In this document: positions 25,737-33,640 of the stretch, piece by piece
How the letters are laid out: the number at the start of each line of letters is the position of its first letter
Numbering within the stretch: the stretch's first letter is position 1
From: Nodularia spumigena CCY9414
GTDB lineage: Bacteria; Cyanobacteriota; Cyanobacteriia; Cyanobacteriales; Nostocaceae
Assembly: GCF_000340565.2 (NCBI RefSeq)
Contig: NZ_CP007203.1
Location: 3,335,929 to 3,399,928, forward strand
Reading direction: 5' to 3'
DNA: 64,000 nt
Position numbers and translations under genes: made by a program
The notes under the pieces: generated by a model
Database searches by the model: none
What the model saw: the letters and a program-made list of their open reading frames with translations, nothing else
What the model was told of the DNA's origin: nothing

Positions 25737-26813
25737 ATGCTTTTGTCCATCAAAACAAAGTTGAAATTAACCAAGGCTCAAGAGATAATCATGAGTAAAC
25801 ACGCAGGAATAGCGAGGTTTACTTATAACTGGGGTCTTGCTACTTGGAGACAACTTTACAAAGATGGATTTAAGCCCAATAAATATATACTAAAAAAGTT
25901 CTTTAATAACCATGTAAAAACAGAATTTGATTGGATTAAAGAAAAAGGTATTTGTCAGAAAATAACTCAATATGCTTTTGATAATTTAGGGGATGCTTTC
26001 TCTAGATTCTTCAGTGCTAAGAGTGATTACCCTAACTTTAAGAAGAAAGGACGCAATGATTCTTTCACTATTGATGCAGGTGGAAAGCCTATACCTGTAG
26101 GTGGCAAGTCGATAAAATTGGCTACAATTGGATGGATAAAGACCTACGAAGGTTTACCGCATACCACTTGTAAATCAATCACTATATCTCGTACTGCTGA
26201 CAGTTGGTTTATCGCCTTTGCTTATGAACAAGAGCATGAACCAACCCTTAAAAAGTATGAAGTTGTAGGTGTGGATATTGGGGTAAAAGAATTAGCTACT
26301 CTTTCTACAGGTGTAGTATTTCCTAACCCCAAACACTACAAAACTAACCTGAGAAAACTTAAAAGACTTTCTAGGAAACTCGCCAGAAAGATCAAGGGTT
26401 CCAACAATAGGTATAAAGCTAAAATTACATTAGCTAGACACCATGCCAAGATAGCTAACTTGAGAAAGAATACCCTTCACCAAATCACTACTTACTTATG
26501 CAAAAACCACGCAAAGATAGTCGTAGAGAATTTGAATGTTTCAGGGATGCTATCTAATCATAAATTAGCTCAAGTAATTGCTGATTGCGGATTTTATGAA
26601 TTCAAGCGTCAGCTAGAATACAAAGCTAAGAAGTTTGGTTGTGAAATAATCATTGCTGACCGTTGGTTTCCATCGACCAAAACCTGTTCCAATTGTGGAC
26701 ATATTCAAGATATGCCACTTTCAGAAAGAGTTTACAATTGCCAAAATTGTGGGCATTCAATGGACAGAGATTTAAACGCAGCAATAGTTTTATCGAGGTT
26801 GGCTAAACCTTGA
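25737..26813 (+). CDS. tnpB: TnpB RNA-guided nuclease of the IS607 element
   Basis: A 358-residue ancestor-type Cas12 nuclease. RuvC residues: Asp180 in GVDIGVKELAT, Glu264 in VVENLNVSGM and DRDLNAA near the end; a zinc finger CSNCG/CQNCG lies at 317-338. An N-terminal HTH-like region precedes the wedge domain. Start ATG 25737 gives MLLSIKTKLKL, the usual opening. All motifs are intact. Its omega RNA would come from the element's right end, 26814-26905. Confidence 0.92.
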   Translation: MLLSIKTKLKLTKAQEIIMSKHAGIARFTYNWGLATWRQLYKDGFKPNKYILKKFFNNHVKTEFDWIKEKGICQKITQYAFDNLGDAFSRFFSAKSDYPNFKKKGRNDSFTIDAGGKPIPVGGKSIKLATIGWIKTYEGLPHTTCKSITISRTADSWFIAFAYEQEHEPTLKKYEVVGVDIGVKELATLSTGVVFPNPKHYKTNLRKLKRLSRKLARKIKGSNNRYKAKITLARHHAKIANLRKNTLHQITTYLCKNHAKIVVENLNVSGMLSNHKLAQVIADCGFYEFKRQLEYKAKKFGCEIIIADRWFPSTKTCSNCGHIQDMPLSERVYNCQNCGHSMDRDLNAAIVLSRLAKP

Positions 26814-26905
26814 ACGCTTACCGAGGGATAACCGCTCCCATGCTCCCTTTGACGTAAGAAGTAAATGTCTAGCTTTGTCTAGTATTTATCTAGCAGCAAA
26901 ATCAG
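26814..26905 (+). ncRNA. Candidate omega RNA (reRNA) region of the IS607 element
   Basis: The non-coding right end after tnpB is conserved with 31459-31550 (shared blocks gagggataac, gctcccatgctccc, gtctag.tttgtctag). In TnpB systems this region is the guide-RNA scaffold and the guide is the host DNA after the right end. Conservation in a coding-free element supports RNA or end function; transcription is inferred. Confidence 0.45.
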
Positions 26906-27007
26906 CTAGTCCCTGAGACTACTTCAGTTTAAAACGATGGGGGTGTGGTGCGATCGCTCCATGCCCACTAATACAACACATTTCATCTGAGTGAGGTACA
27001 CAAGGGC

Positions 27008-27021
27008 GGGCATCTTTGCCC
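27008..27021. repeat. Small hairpin in a dispersed repeat
   Basis: GGGCA-tctt-TGCCC within gtacacaagggcgggcatc, a common Nostocales intergenic motif. The rest of 26909-27082 holds no gene that I can see. Confidence 0.5.
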
Positions 27022-27082
27022 TACCCCACAATATTTATAATATTAATTATGTGTACTTTCTTGACTTGCAAAGTGCTGTAAG

Positions 27083-27889
27083 TTACTGAAGATGCAAAAA
27101 TTTATCTAAAGCTGCCACCATACTGGGAGGCCAACGGCGGATATTTGTTACCCAGTTCATATCTTTGTAACGGTTATCCAGCCCATAAGCTGCTACCCAG
27201 TTACTTTCAGCTTCGCCTTGGTTACCGTTTACCCAGTAAGCGGCTGTGAGGGCGGCACGCATATCGGCAAATTGGGGATATTTGCGGACTATGTTCTTCA
27301 TTTCGTGGATGGCTGCGTCAATTTGACCAGTTTCATAAAGGGCGAGGGCGTAGTTAGCCCGCGCAAAGGCAAAATTTGGGGCAATTTCCATTGACTTTTG
27401 ATAGTCCGCGATCGCATCTTGCCATTGTCCTAATCCTGATTTGGCATTACCCCGATTGTTGTATGCCATCGGATCATTAGGATCAAGTTCTAAGACATGA
27501 TTATAGTCCGCGATCGCCTCTTGCCATTTTCCCAATCCTTCTAAAGCTGTACCCCGATTTAAATAAGGATCAGTGGCATTAGGGGCTAATTCTATCGCTT
27601 GGTTATAATCTGTCAATGCTGCTTGCAACTTATTCTGACTCACCCGCGAATTTCCCCGGTTACTCCATGCGCCTGCATTAGTGGGAAACTGCTCAATAAT
27701 CTGTGTCCAGTAAGTTTCAGCCGTGGCAAAATCACCCTTATTCGTCGCTTTTAAAGCCTTTTTCGCTATTTCATTGCCTTCTTCTAACTGTTCTTGAGTA
27801 ATACTAGGCACTTCGGATACTGCCAGAACTGGTGTACTCCAGCCCAACACCAGCAACAAACTCAAAACAATCCCAATTAACTTGATCAT
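27083..27889 (-). CDS. Exported TPR protein
   Basis: A signal peptide (MIKLIGIVLSLLLVLGWSTPVLA) is followed by five to six 34-residue TPR units (AWSNRGNSRVSQNKLQAAL, AYNNRGNAKSGLGQWQDAI). The C-terminal part has a Trp-rich end (NWVTNIRRWPPSMVAALDKF). The start is set at ATG 27889, because a longer frame to 27976 would bury the signal peptide behind repeat-derived residues (GRGRGAGCRGEE). It is probably lumenal or periplasmic; similar proteins occur in chloroplast lumen. It lies 95 bp downstream of ruvB. Confidence 0.82.
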   Translation of the reverse strand: MIKLIGIVLSLLLVLGWSTPVLAVSEVPSITQEQLEEGNEIAKKALKATNKGDFATAETYWTQIIEQFPTNAGAWSNRGNSRVSQNKLQAALTDYNQAIELAPNATDPYLNRGTALEGLGKWQEAIADYNHVLELDPNDPMAYNNRGNAKSGLGQWQDAIADYQKSMEIAPNFAFARANYALALYETGQIDAAIHEMKNIVRKYPQFADMRAALTAAYWVNGNQGEAESNWVAAYGLDNRYKDMNWVTNIRRWPPSMVAALDKFLHLQ

Positions 27890-27984
27890 CGATATATTTA
27901 CCTTTAAAACTGTTGAAAAGCGATTAATAACCTCTGACTCTTCCCCCCTGCACCCTGCCCCCCTGCCTCTTCCCATTTCCTTAA

Positions 27985-29088
27985 CTACAATAAGGATAAC
28001 TGTTCATTAGGCGGCTTAAAACCTAAATGCTTATAGGCTGAGGTGGTGGCGATTCGTCCACGGGGAGTCCGGCTTAAATAGCCAATTTGCATCAAGTAAG
28101 GTTCATAAACTTCTTCAATGGTTTGGGTATCTTCACCTGTAGCGGCAGCAACTGTTTCTAAGCCTACGGGACCACCATTGAATTGTTCAATTATCACACT
28201 CAGCATTCGGCGGTCTGTCCAATCTAAACCGCAGGGATCGACTTGAAATAGTTGCAATGCTTCCGATGCGACTATTTCGGTAATTTCACCTGATAATTTA
28301 ACTTCCGCGTAATCACGCACCCGCTTCAGTAATCTATTTGCTATTCTGGGCGTACCTCTGGCACGACGAGCAATTTCTGTCGCCCCATCTTCAGCAATAG
28401 GAGTTTTGAGGAAGTCGGCACTTCTTAACACAATTTTGGTGAGTTCGTCAACCTCGTAAAAGCGCAACTTCTGAACTAAGCCAAAGCGATCGCGCAAAGG
28501 TGAACTCAGCGCCCCGACACGGGTTGTCGCCCCCACCAGCGTAAATTTGTTCAGTGGTATACTTCTAATGCGAGCGCCAGCACCCTTCCCCACGGTAATA
28601 TCTAAACGATAATCTTCCATCGCTGGATAGAGAATTTCTTCTGTCATCCGGGAAAGACGATGAATTTCATCAACAAACAGGACATCTCCGGGTTTGAGGT
28701 TCACTAGTAGCCCTACAATGTCTCTGGGACGTTCTAGCGCGGGCGCACTGGTAATTTTGTAGTCAACTCCCATCTCTGATGCTAAAATCATTGCCATTGT
28801 TGTTTTACCCAATCCCGGAGGTCCATATAGCAGCAAGTGATCCAGCACCTCACCCCTTGACTTAGCTGCTTTGATGGCAATATCTAGCACATCCTTTAAG
28901 TCTTTCTGTCCAATGTAATCAGCAAATTGCTGAGGTCTGATACTCTCTTCTTGCTTCCCTTGTTCGTCAGTAGCAGCTTCCGGTTGCAAAATGTTCTCCT
29001 TTGCAGGTGCGGGGGTGGACTCCCGACGGGGCTTCTTTGGTTGTCCGTTGGGTTCTTGAGGCTGTTTTTTCGAGGAGATTATCGCCAT
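27985..29088 (-). CDS. ruvB: Holliday junction branch-migration ATPase RuvB
   Basis: The AAA+ motor of RuvABC. Walker A ([14 protein letters not shown]), Walker B ([10 protein letters not shown]), sensor 1 (LVGATTR) and the winged-helix end ([20 protein letters not shown]) are intact. About 50 residues of Pro/Lys/Glu-rich N-terminal extension precede the core, as in other cyanobacteria. Confidence 0.96.
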   Translation of the reverse strand: MAIISSKKQPQEPNGQPKKPRRESTPAPAKENILQPEAATDEQGKQEESIRPQQFADYIGQKDLKDVLDIAIKAAKSRGEVLDHLLLYGPPGLGKTTMAMILASEMGVDYKITSAPALERPRDIVGLLVNLKPGDVLFVDEIHRLSRMTEEILYPAMEDYRLDITVGKGAGARIRSIPLNKFTLVGATTRVGALSSPLRDRFGLVQKLRFYEVDELTKIVLRSADFLKTPIAEDGATEIARRARGTPRIANRLLKRVRDYAEVKLSGEITEIVASEALQLFQVDPCGLDWTDRRMLSVIIEQFNGGPVGLETVAAATGEDTQTIEEVYEPYLMQIGYLSRTPRGRIATTSAYKHLGFKPPNEQLSLL

Positions 29089-29248
29089 AATTCAGCTATC
29101 AACTTTGACTTGAGGACTGTTTGAGGGCTATCTACGCCGCAATGGCTGCGAGTAAATAAGAGATCAGGGGCAAAAATTTTCGGCGAGAACTACACGCGTC
29201 CAATTAGAATTAAATTCCAGTCGATTACCCAGGAGTGAAAAAGTTATT

Positions 29249-30022
29249 ATGTTATCTAAAAGAATCTTACCGTGCTTAGATGTGAAGGCGGGACGGGTTG
29301 TAAAAGGAGTTAACTTTGTAGACCTTAAGGATGCAGGTGATCCGGTGGAACTAGCAAAGGTTTACAACGAAGCCGGTGCTGATGAGTTAGTGTTTCTGGA
29401 TATTACGGCGACTCATGAAGACCGGGATACGATTATTGATGTGGTGTACCGCACTGCTGAACAGGTTTTCATTCCCTTAACTGTGGGTGGTGGAATTCAA
29501 ACCTTAGAAAATGTTAAAGCTTTGTTACGAGCCGGCGCTGACAAGGTTAGTATTAATTCTGCGGCGGTACGTGACCCAGACTTAATAAATCGGGCAAGCG
29601 ATCGCTTTGGTAATCAGTGCATAGTGGTTGCAATTGATGCCAGACGCAGGATTGATCCTCACAATCCAGGCTGGGATGTTTATGTGCGAGGTGGTAGAGA
29701 AAATACTGGTTTAGATGCCTTACGTTGGGCGCAGGAAGTGGAAAGACGAGGTGCAGGGGAATTACTGGTGACAAGTATGGATGCTGATGGTACTCAAGCT
29801 GGCTACGACTTAGGGCTGACAAGAGCGATCGCTGAATCTGTGCAAGTTCCCGTGGTTGCTTCTGGCGGCGCTGGTAATTGTGAACACATTTATACAGCAT
29901 TAACTGAGGGTAAAGCCGAAGCTGCATTACTAGCATCACTATTGCATTACGGACAATTAAGCGTTGCAGAAATAAAGAACTATTTGCACGCTCATTCAGT
30001 ACCAGTACGGTTGTGTGCTTGA
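29249..30022 (+). CDS. hisF: Imidazole glycerol phosphate synthase subunit HisF
   Basis: The cyclase half of HisFH in histidine synthesis. It is a TIM barrel with catalytic Asp11 ([15 protein letters not shown]) and a second Asp in [13 protein letters not shown], plus the phosphate sites VGGGIQT and ASGGAG. The length (257) is standard. No other his gene is adjacent, as usual in cyanobacteria. Confidence 0.96.
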   Translation: MLSKRILPCLDVKAGRVVKGVNFVDLKDAGDPVELAKVYNEAGADELVFLDITATHEDRDTIIDVVYRTAEQVFIPLTVGGGIQTLENVKALLRAGADKVSINSAAVRDPDLINRASDRFGNQCIVVAIDARRRIDPHNPGWDVYVRGGRENTGLDALRWAQEVERRGAGELLVTSMDADGTQAGYDLGLTRAIAESVQVPVVASGGAGNCEHIYTALTEGKAEAALLASLLHYGQLSVAEIKNYLHAHSVPVRLCA

Positions 30023-30130
30023 TTTGAAAAACTGCATCAAAATTTAACCACATCCATCATCAGTTAGATACAGTTCTCTAAAATAGTGTTAAAATTGGTT
30101 TACAAGTATGAATAAATATTAAGAAATATT

Positions 30131-30322
30131 ATGTTGATTGTTATTTTACTATTTGACGTGGCGCTGGTAGCATGGTCGCTGCACCTCATGGAAAAAGCCG
30201 TAGAGCATAAAGAGTTCTCTCTAATGCTGGCTGGGACATTGGTAGCCCTTGCAGCTGCTGCTATGTTGGTAGTTTATTTCCTCATGGGACACTGTATGAC
30301 CTATTTGTTACAAGTCTCTTAA
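30131..30322 (+). CDS. Small two-span membrane protein
   Basis: A 63-residue protein with two hydrophobic helices (LIVILLFDVALVAWSLHLM and MLAGTLVALAAAAMLVVYFLM) joined by a charged loop (EKAVEHKEFS). I recognise no family. The composition is coding-like and the gene fits neatly between hisF and the tRNA. Confidence 0.7.
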   Translation: MLIVILLFDVALVAWSLHLMEKAVEHKEFSLMLAGTLVALAAAAMLVVYFLMGHCMTYLLQVS

Positions 30323-30369
30323 CAAATCCTGTGTAACAGAAGATATACTTTACATTTAATAAATCAGGC

Positions 30370-30398
30370 TTGACAAAGTTAAAATATTAAGAGAATAT
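30370..30398 (+). promoter_or_regulatory. Sigma-70-type promoter of tRNA-Ala
   Basis: TTGACA at 30370-30375 and GAATAT at 30393-30398 are 17 bases apart, ending 14 bases before the tRNA. Confidence 0.55.
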
Positions 30399-30412
30399 AG
30401 ATAAGAATCCGA

Positions 30413-30485
30413 GGGGCTATAGCACAGTTGGTAGCGCGTCTCAATGGCATTGAGAAGGTCAGCGGTTCGAATCCGCTTAGCTCCA
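30413..30485 (+). tRNA. tRNA-Ala (GGC)
   Basis: A full cloverleaf of 73 bases. The acceptor GGGGCTA pairs with TAGCTCC (one G-T), the anticodon stem TCTCA/TGAGA carries loop ATGGCAT with anticodon GGC, and the T arm has GGTTCGAATCC. The discriminator is A and CCA is not encoded. Its last nine bases overlap the 3' end of the minus-strand NTPase relic. Confidence 0.96.
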
Positions 30486-31251
30486 TATTTGAATAATCCA
30501 GTCACGAAAGCTGGAATGGTAAAGTTGGTACTGGGTTTGATATCCGGTTCTTCGGCGTTGCAGGAACTCCAGCCAATTTTCTAGTATTTCCTCAACTGTA
30601 AATTCATCGATATCGAGAATGTCAGCGAACTGACAAGTCAGCGCTTGCGCTATCGCCTCTGCTGATATTGGTTGCTGTTGTGTTGCTAATATATTCAGAA
30701 TGGCGTGGCTTAATTCCTGCTGTTGTGCAGGTGGAAGCATCATTTGTAAATGTTGCTGATAATATGCTGCTAAAGCCGGGGGAAGTTGATTGTATTCAAA
30801 GGGTTCTGAGTAAAGATTATCAGTAATTGCACCCATAATTTGAGTTAGGTACATAAAATTATTTTCGCTGGAAGTGGTGAGGCGATCGCAAAATTCCCGC
30901 TCAGTGATATGGTGATTACTCAGCCAAGATTTCAGATTTGACCCCTCCCCCAACTCCTCCCCAGCAACGAGAGGGGAGTAATTTTCTTGTCCCCCCATTC
31001 CCTCGAAAGGAAAGACACAACGCGGATCATTCTCATCATCTTTTCCCCCCCTTCCCTCGTAGGGAAGGGGGGTTAGGGGGGTTAGGTTCCCTTGAATATA
31101 AGCTTGAACATCCCGCCCATTCTCCTCTGGATGATCTGCCAAATCCAGACATTGTGAAGGCGCTTCAATTAATAAACCCGACCTTTCCCGTAAAAAAGGA
31201 CGACGAGACAGCAGAAAATAGACCCCATCCGGGAGATAGCGGGGGAGCAAG
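30477..31251 (-). pseudogene. C-terminal half of a split STAND-type NTPase
   Basis: The frame continues the NTPase of 31551-32047 beyond the mini-IS607: LLPRYLPDGVYFLLSRRPFL, GLLIEAPSQCLDLAD, EREFCDRLTTSSENNFMYL, PPALAAYYQQH and a final LYHSSFRDWI match the NACHT-like module that precedes WD40 repeats in many Nostoc proteins. No WD40 follows; the stop lies in the tRNA-Ala gene. About 50 residues (roughly LTPLTPLPYEGRGG to GEELGEGSN) are translated from dispersed repeats inserted in frame. Confidence 0.75.
30935..31095. repeat. Dispersed repeats embedded in coding sequence
   Basis: Two GC-rich palindrome-type units (ctcctccccagcaacgagag and ccttccctcgtagggaaggg) with a short spacer lie inside the NTPase frame and keep it open. 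Confidence 0.7.
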
Positions 31252-31550
31252 TCCTAAGTTGACAATTTCATAGACAAAACTATACTTATATTGACAAAAA
31301 TCAATATATATTTTAGGAAAAAATCAACTACTTGATATATAATACGGTGATATCAAGTATTGAATTGAGACTATTGCCGACGCGAAAACCAAGCAATGAT
31401 GGTGGTAGTCTTTTTCAGAAACTTAATTGGAACACAATCGCGTCTGGCTAAGGCGTGAAAGTCTACTGAGGGATAACTGCTCCCATGCTCCCGTTGAAGT
31501 AGAAAGTAAAGTCTAGTTTTGTCTAGGTTTTATATAGCAGATAAAACAGA
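31252..31550 (+). mobile_element. Non-autonomous mini-IS607 element
   Basis: The left end tcctaagttgacaatt and right end tagcagataaaacag match the complete element at 25014-26908; interior ends such as gagggataactgctcccatg are also shared, at roughly 80 percent by eye, so it derives from a related rather than the same copy. There is no open reading frame for TnpA or TnpB. Removing 31252-31550 rejoins the NTPase frame as QPPGTN-LLPRYLP. It keeps the putative omega RNA segment (31459-31550). Confidence 0.75.
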
Positions 31551-32047
31551 TTTGTCCCAGGGGGTTGACTATTACGGTTGATACAATTCAACCCATCAAT
31601 AGCAATAATCAGTTTTTGATTAGCGTCCAACTGCTCACTAATTTCCTGGAGAACACCAGACAAACTCAAAAACTCAACTTCTTGCTCCCTCCTCCCTTGC
31701 GGGGAGGGCTGGGGTGGGGTTCTTAAACTATGCAACCAGTGGCTTAATTGCTGACAAACAACCCTGAGAAATTCATCAACAGAATTTTTCCCCTCAACTT
31801 CAGCATTGTAATAGACAGCGTGAGGATGATCTATTGCATATTTAGCGAGGATGGCACTTTTACCGCTACCCGGTGCGCCAATAATGGTGAAATAACCCCG
31901 GTTGTAACGGTGAATAAACTCATCAATAGCCGTAAACACAAAATCACGACCGACAAAATTGTGGCTTTTTTCGTGAATGATTTGCTCAAACTCCCTTGGC
32001 TGTCCTCTGGGATGATTAGAAGTAGGTGATTTGGGTTGTGAGTTCAT
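31551..32047 (-). pseudogene. N-terminal half of the split STAND-type NTPase
   Basis: It begins ATG 32047. Residues about 30-70 contain NFVGRDFVFTAIDEF and Walker A GAPGSGKSAI; the Walker B-like strand is KLIIAIDGLN. The segment SLRTPPQPSPQGRREQE is translated from a dispersed repeat (31680-31726). After QPPGTN the natural sequence stops at the mini-IS607 and the frame runs into the element (NLFYLLYKT). The intact parent would be a NACHT/AAA-type signalling ATPase, perhaps defence-related. Confidence 0.75.
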
Positions 32048-32092
32048 AATTTAGATCATAATTATAAGGGTCAGGCAACAGTGGAGGTAATC

Positions 32093-32659
32093 ATGTCTGT
32101 ACAATTGCTAAGACGGAAATTCACAGTCCAGCAGTATCATCAGATGCTTGAGTCGGGAATTCTCAGAGAAGATGACCGAGTGGAACTAATACGGGGAGAA
32201 ATCATTGAAATGTCACCCATAGGGACAAAACACGCAGCTTGCGTGAAGTGTTTAAATAAACTTTTGTATAGTAAGTTAGGGGATAGAGTTCTCATTGCTA
32301 TTCAAGATCCGATAATTTTGACCAATAAATCAGAACCGCAGCCAGATGTAGCATTACTCAAACCCCGTGATGATTTTTATGAAACTGCACACCCCCAACC
32401 CCAGGATATTTTTTTATTAATCGAAGTAGCTGATTCCACTGTGATGTATGACCGGGAAGAGAAAATTCCTTTATATGCAGAAGCCAAAATCATGGAAGTT
32501 TGGTTAATAGATATTAACGCCCAAATTGTCGAAGTTTATCAACAACCAACAGCCGCAGGTTATCAAGTAATGCAAAAATTCACTTGCGGTCAAAGTTTAT
32601 CAATTACAGCCTTTCCCGATGTAAACATTACCATCAATGAAATTATCGCTCATTCATAA
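32093..32659 (+). CDS. Uma2-family (DUF820) endonuclease-like protein
   Basis: A 188-residue PD-(D/E)XK-type protein. FTVQQYHQMLESGIL, DRVELIRGEIIEMSPIG, PQPDVALLK (acidic residue) and FLLIEVADSTVMYDREEKIPLYAEA are the usual Uma2 motifs; the family is greatly expanded in cyanobacteria and its role is unproven. The start is ATG 32093 with ggaggt eight bases before; a GTG at 32081 overlaps that site. It is divergent from the NTPase relic. Confidence 0.85.
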   Translation: MSVQLLRRKFTVQQYHQMLESGILREDDRVELIRGEIIEMSPIGTKHAACVKCLNKLLYSKLGDRVLIAIQDPIILTNKSEPQPDVALLKPRDDFYETAHPQPQDIFLLIEVADSTVMYDREEKIPLYAEAKIMEVWLIDINAQIVEVYQQPTAAGYQVMQKFTCGQSLSITAFPDVNITINEIIAHS

Positions 32660-32680
32660 TCTTATGTAGTTTCTTCATTA

Positions 32681-32714
32681 CGAATTACGAATTACGAACT
32701 ACGAACTACGAATT
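32681..32714. repeat. gaattac/gaactac heptamer repeat
   Basis: Five consecutive 7-base units after the Uma2 gene; the last overlaps the stop of the WD40 relic on the minus strand. Confidence 0.75.
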
Positions 32715-32866
32715 ACACCTCTCTAACCGCAAAAAATGCACCCTACCGGAACTATCCCCCGCGACAATTGTCACGCCATCTGATGCAACGGCACAGCAAT
32801 AGATGGGATATTCCCTCAAATCATTACAACCTAACGATTTAGTATCCTTCTTAAAACAGGTTCTGT
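32706..32866 (-). pseudogene. Relic of a WD40-repeat protein C-terminus
   Basis: The minus-strand frame ending at TAG 32706-32708 encodes SLGCNDLREYPIYCCAVASD and then GVTIVAGDSSGRVHFLRLE, the final blade typical of Nostoc NACHT-WD40 proteins. It has no start and is preceded by a repeat element. About 50 residues survive. Confidence 0.65.
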
Positions 32867-32872
32867 AAGTAC

Positions 32873-33003
32873 CTAGCCCCGGCGATTGAAATCGCGGCTA
32901 TACAAACAAAGTCCGCCTGCGCGGACTAAGAAAAAATCAAGTATTTTTAACCCGCGTAGGCGGGTTTTGTCTGTGTAGCTGCGACTTCCAGTCGCCTGGT
33001 TCC
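32873..33003. mobile_element. Palindromic MITE-like repeat
   Basis: The left arm (ggcgattgaaatcgcggcta, then gtccgcctgcgcggac) is roughly the inverse of the right arm (aacccgcgtaggcgggtt, then tgtagctgcgacttccagtc). It forms a long hairpin of a type frequent between cyanobacterial genes. It has no coding capacity. Confidence 0.6.
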
Positions 33004-33019
33004 GTATTCAACCGAATTT

Positions 33020-33514
33020 TTATCTACATTCCAAAGACTCGCGAGTATCCGCACCAGTCTGAGAATTCACCCCACTAGCCTGAGTGCAGAGTTTTTTAAT
33101 CTGCGTTCCATCTAAAATTGCATTGGTAAAATCAGCCCCAGTGATGTCAACATCATCAAACACCGAACGTAACATCATGGCGTTGGTAAATACCGCATCA
33201 GTTAAATCAGCACCCTTAAACTGTGTTAAATAGGCAATACCATCACTAAAATCTACACCATGCAGATTTACTCCCTCCAACCGAGAACCGTTAAACACAC
33301 CGCCACGGAAATCAGCATTGCTAAAATTAGTATTCTCTAAAATCACATTGGTAAACTCAGATCCTACCAAGTTTTGACCAGAGTAATCTTTAACCTCACC
33401 TTCCTCACTCATATAACTGTTAACGCTAGAAGAACTAGCAGCTTGCGCCGAGAGGGGAAACAAAAACAGAACCATAGCTAAAACACAGCTAGCCAGTAGT
33501 TGCCTATACTTCAT
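33020..33514 (-). CDS. Exported pentapeptide-repeat protein, probably lumenal
   Basis: A signal peptide (residues 1-25, LSAQA-A) is followed by a short linker and about 18 pentapeptides (NFSNADFRGGVFNGSRLEGV). A C-terminal cap has two Cys (KKLCTQASG, SLECR), probably a disulfide. Size and layout resemble thylakoid-lumen pentapeptide proteins (TL15/TL17 type) of plants. Function is unknown. Confidence 0.85.
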   Translation of the reverse strand: MKYRQLLASCVLAMVLFLFPLSAQAASSSSVNSYMSEEGEVKDYSGQNLVGSEFTNVILENTNFSNADFRGGVFNGSRLEGVNLHGVDFSDGIAYLTQFKGADLTDAVFTNAMMLRSVFDDVDITGADFTNAILDGTQIKKLCTQASGVNSQTGADTRESLECR

Positions 33515-33640
33515 AATCTTTTATTAACAAAACTCAACAATTGCACTATTCAATAGTGAACGTCTAAATATACCAGCCTGTCAAACTATCAACCATCTCT
33601 TAGGATATATAGATATTGACGTGCGATCGCAAAAATACCT

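Larger units (their letters stand above)
25014..26908 (+). mobile_element. IS607-family insertion sequence
   Basis: The element carries tnpA (serine recombinase) and tnpB. The left end begins tcctaagttgacaatt and the right end is near tagcagcaaaatcag. Both ends, and about 90 bp inside the right end, recur in the mini-element at 31252-31550. The flanking trinucleotide cta is present on both sides (25011-25013 and 26906-26908), so the exact boundary is uncertain by three bases. No long target duplication is seen, as expected for IS607. Confidence 0.8.

Noticed and set aside
29553-30053. 166-codon frame opposite hisF
   Set aside because: It is antisense to a clear hisF and has no motif.
33515-33640. 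Glycine riboswitch before gcvT
   Set aside because: Searched by eye for paired aptamer cores; the 126-base leader is too short and lacks the conserved stems.
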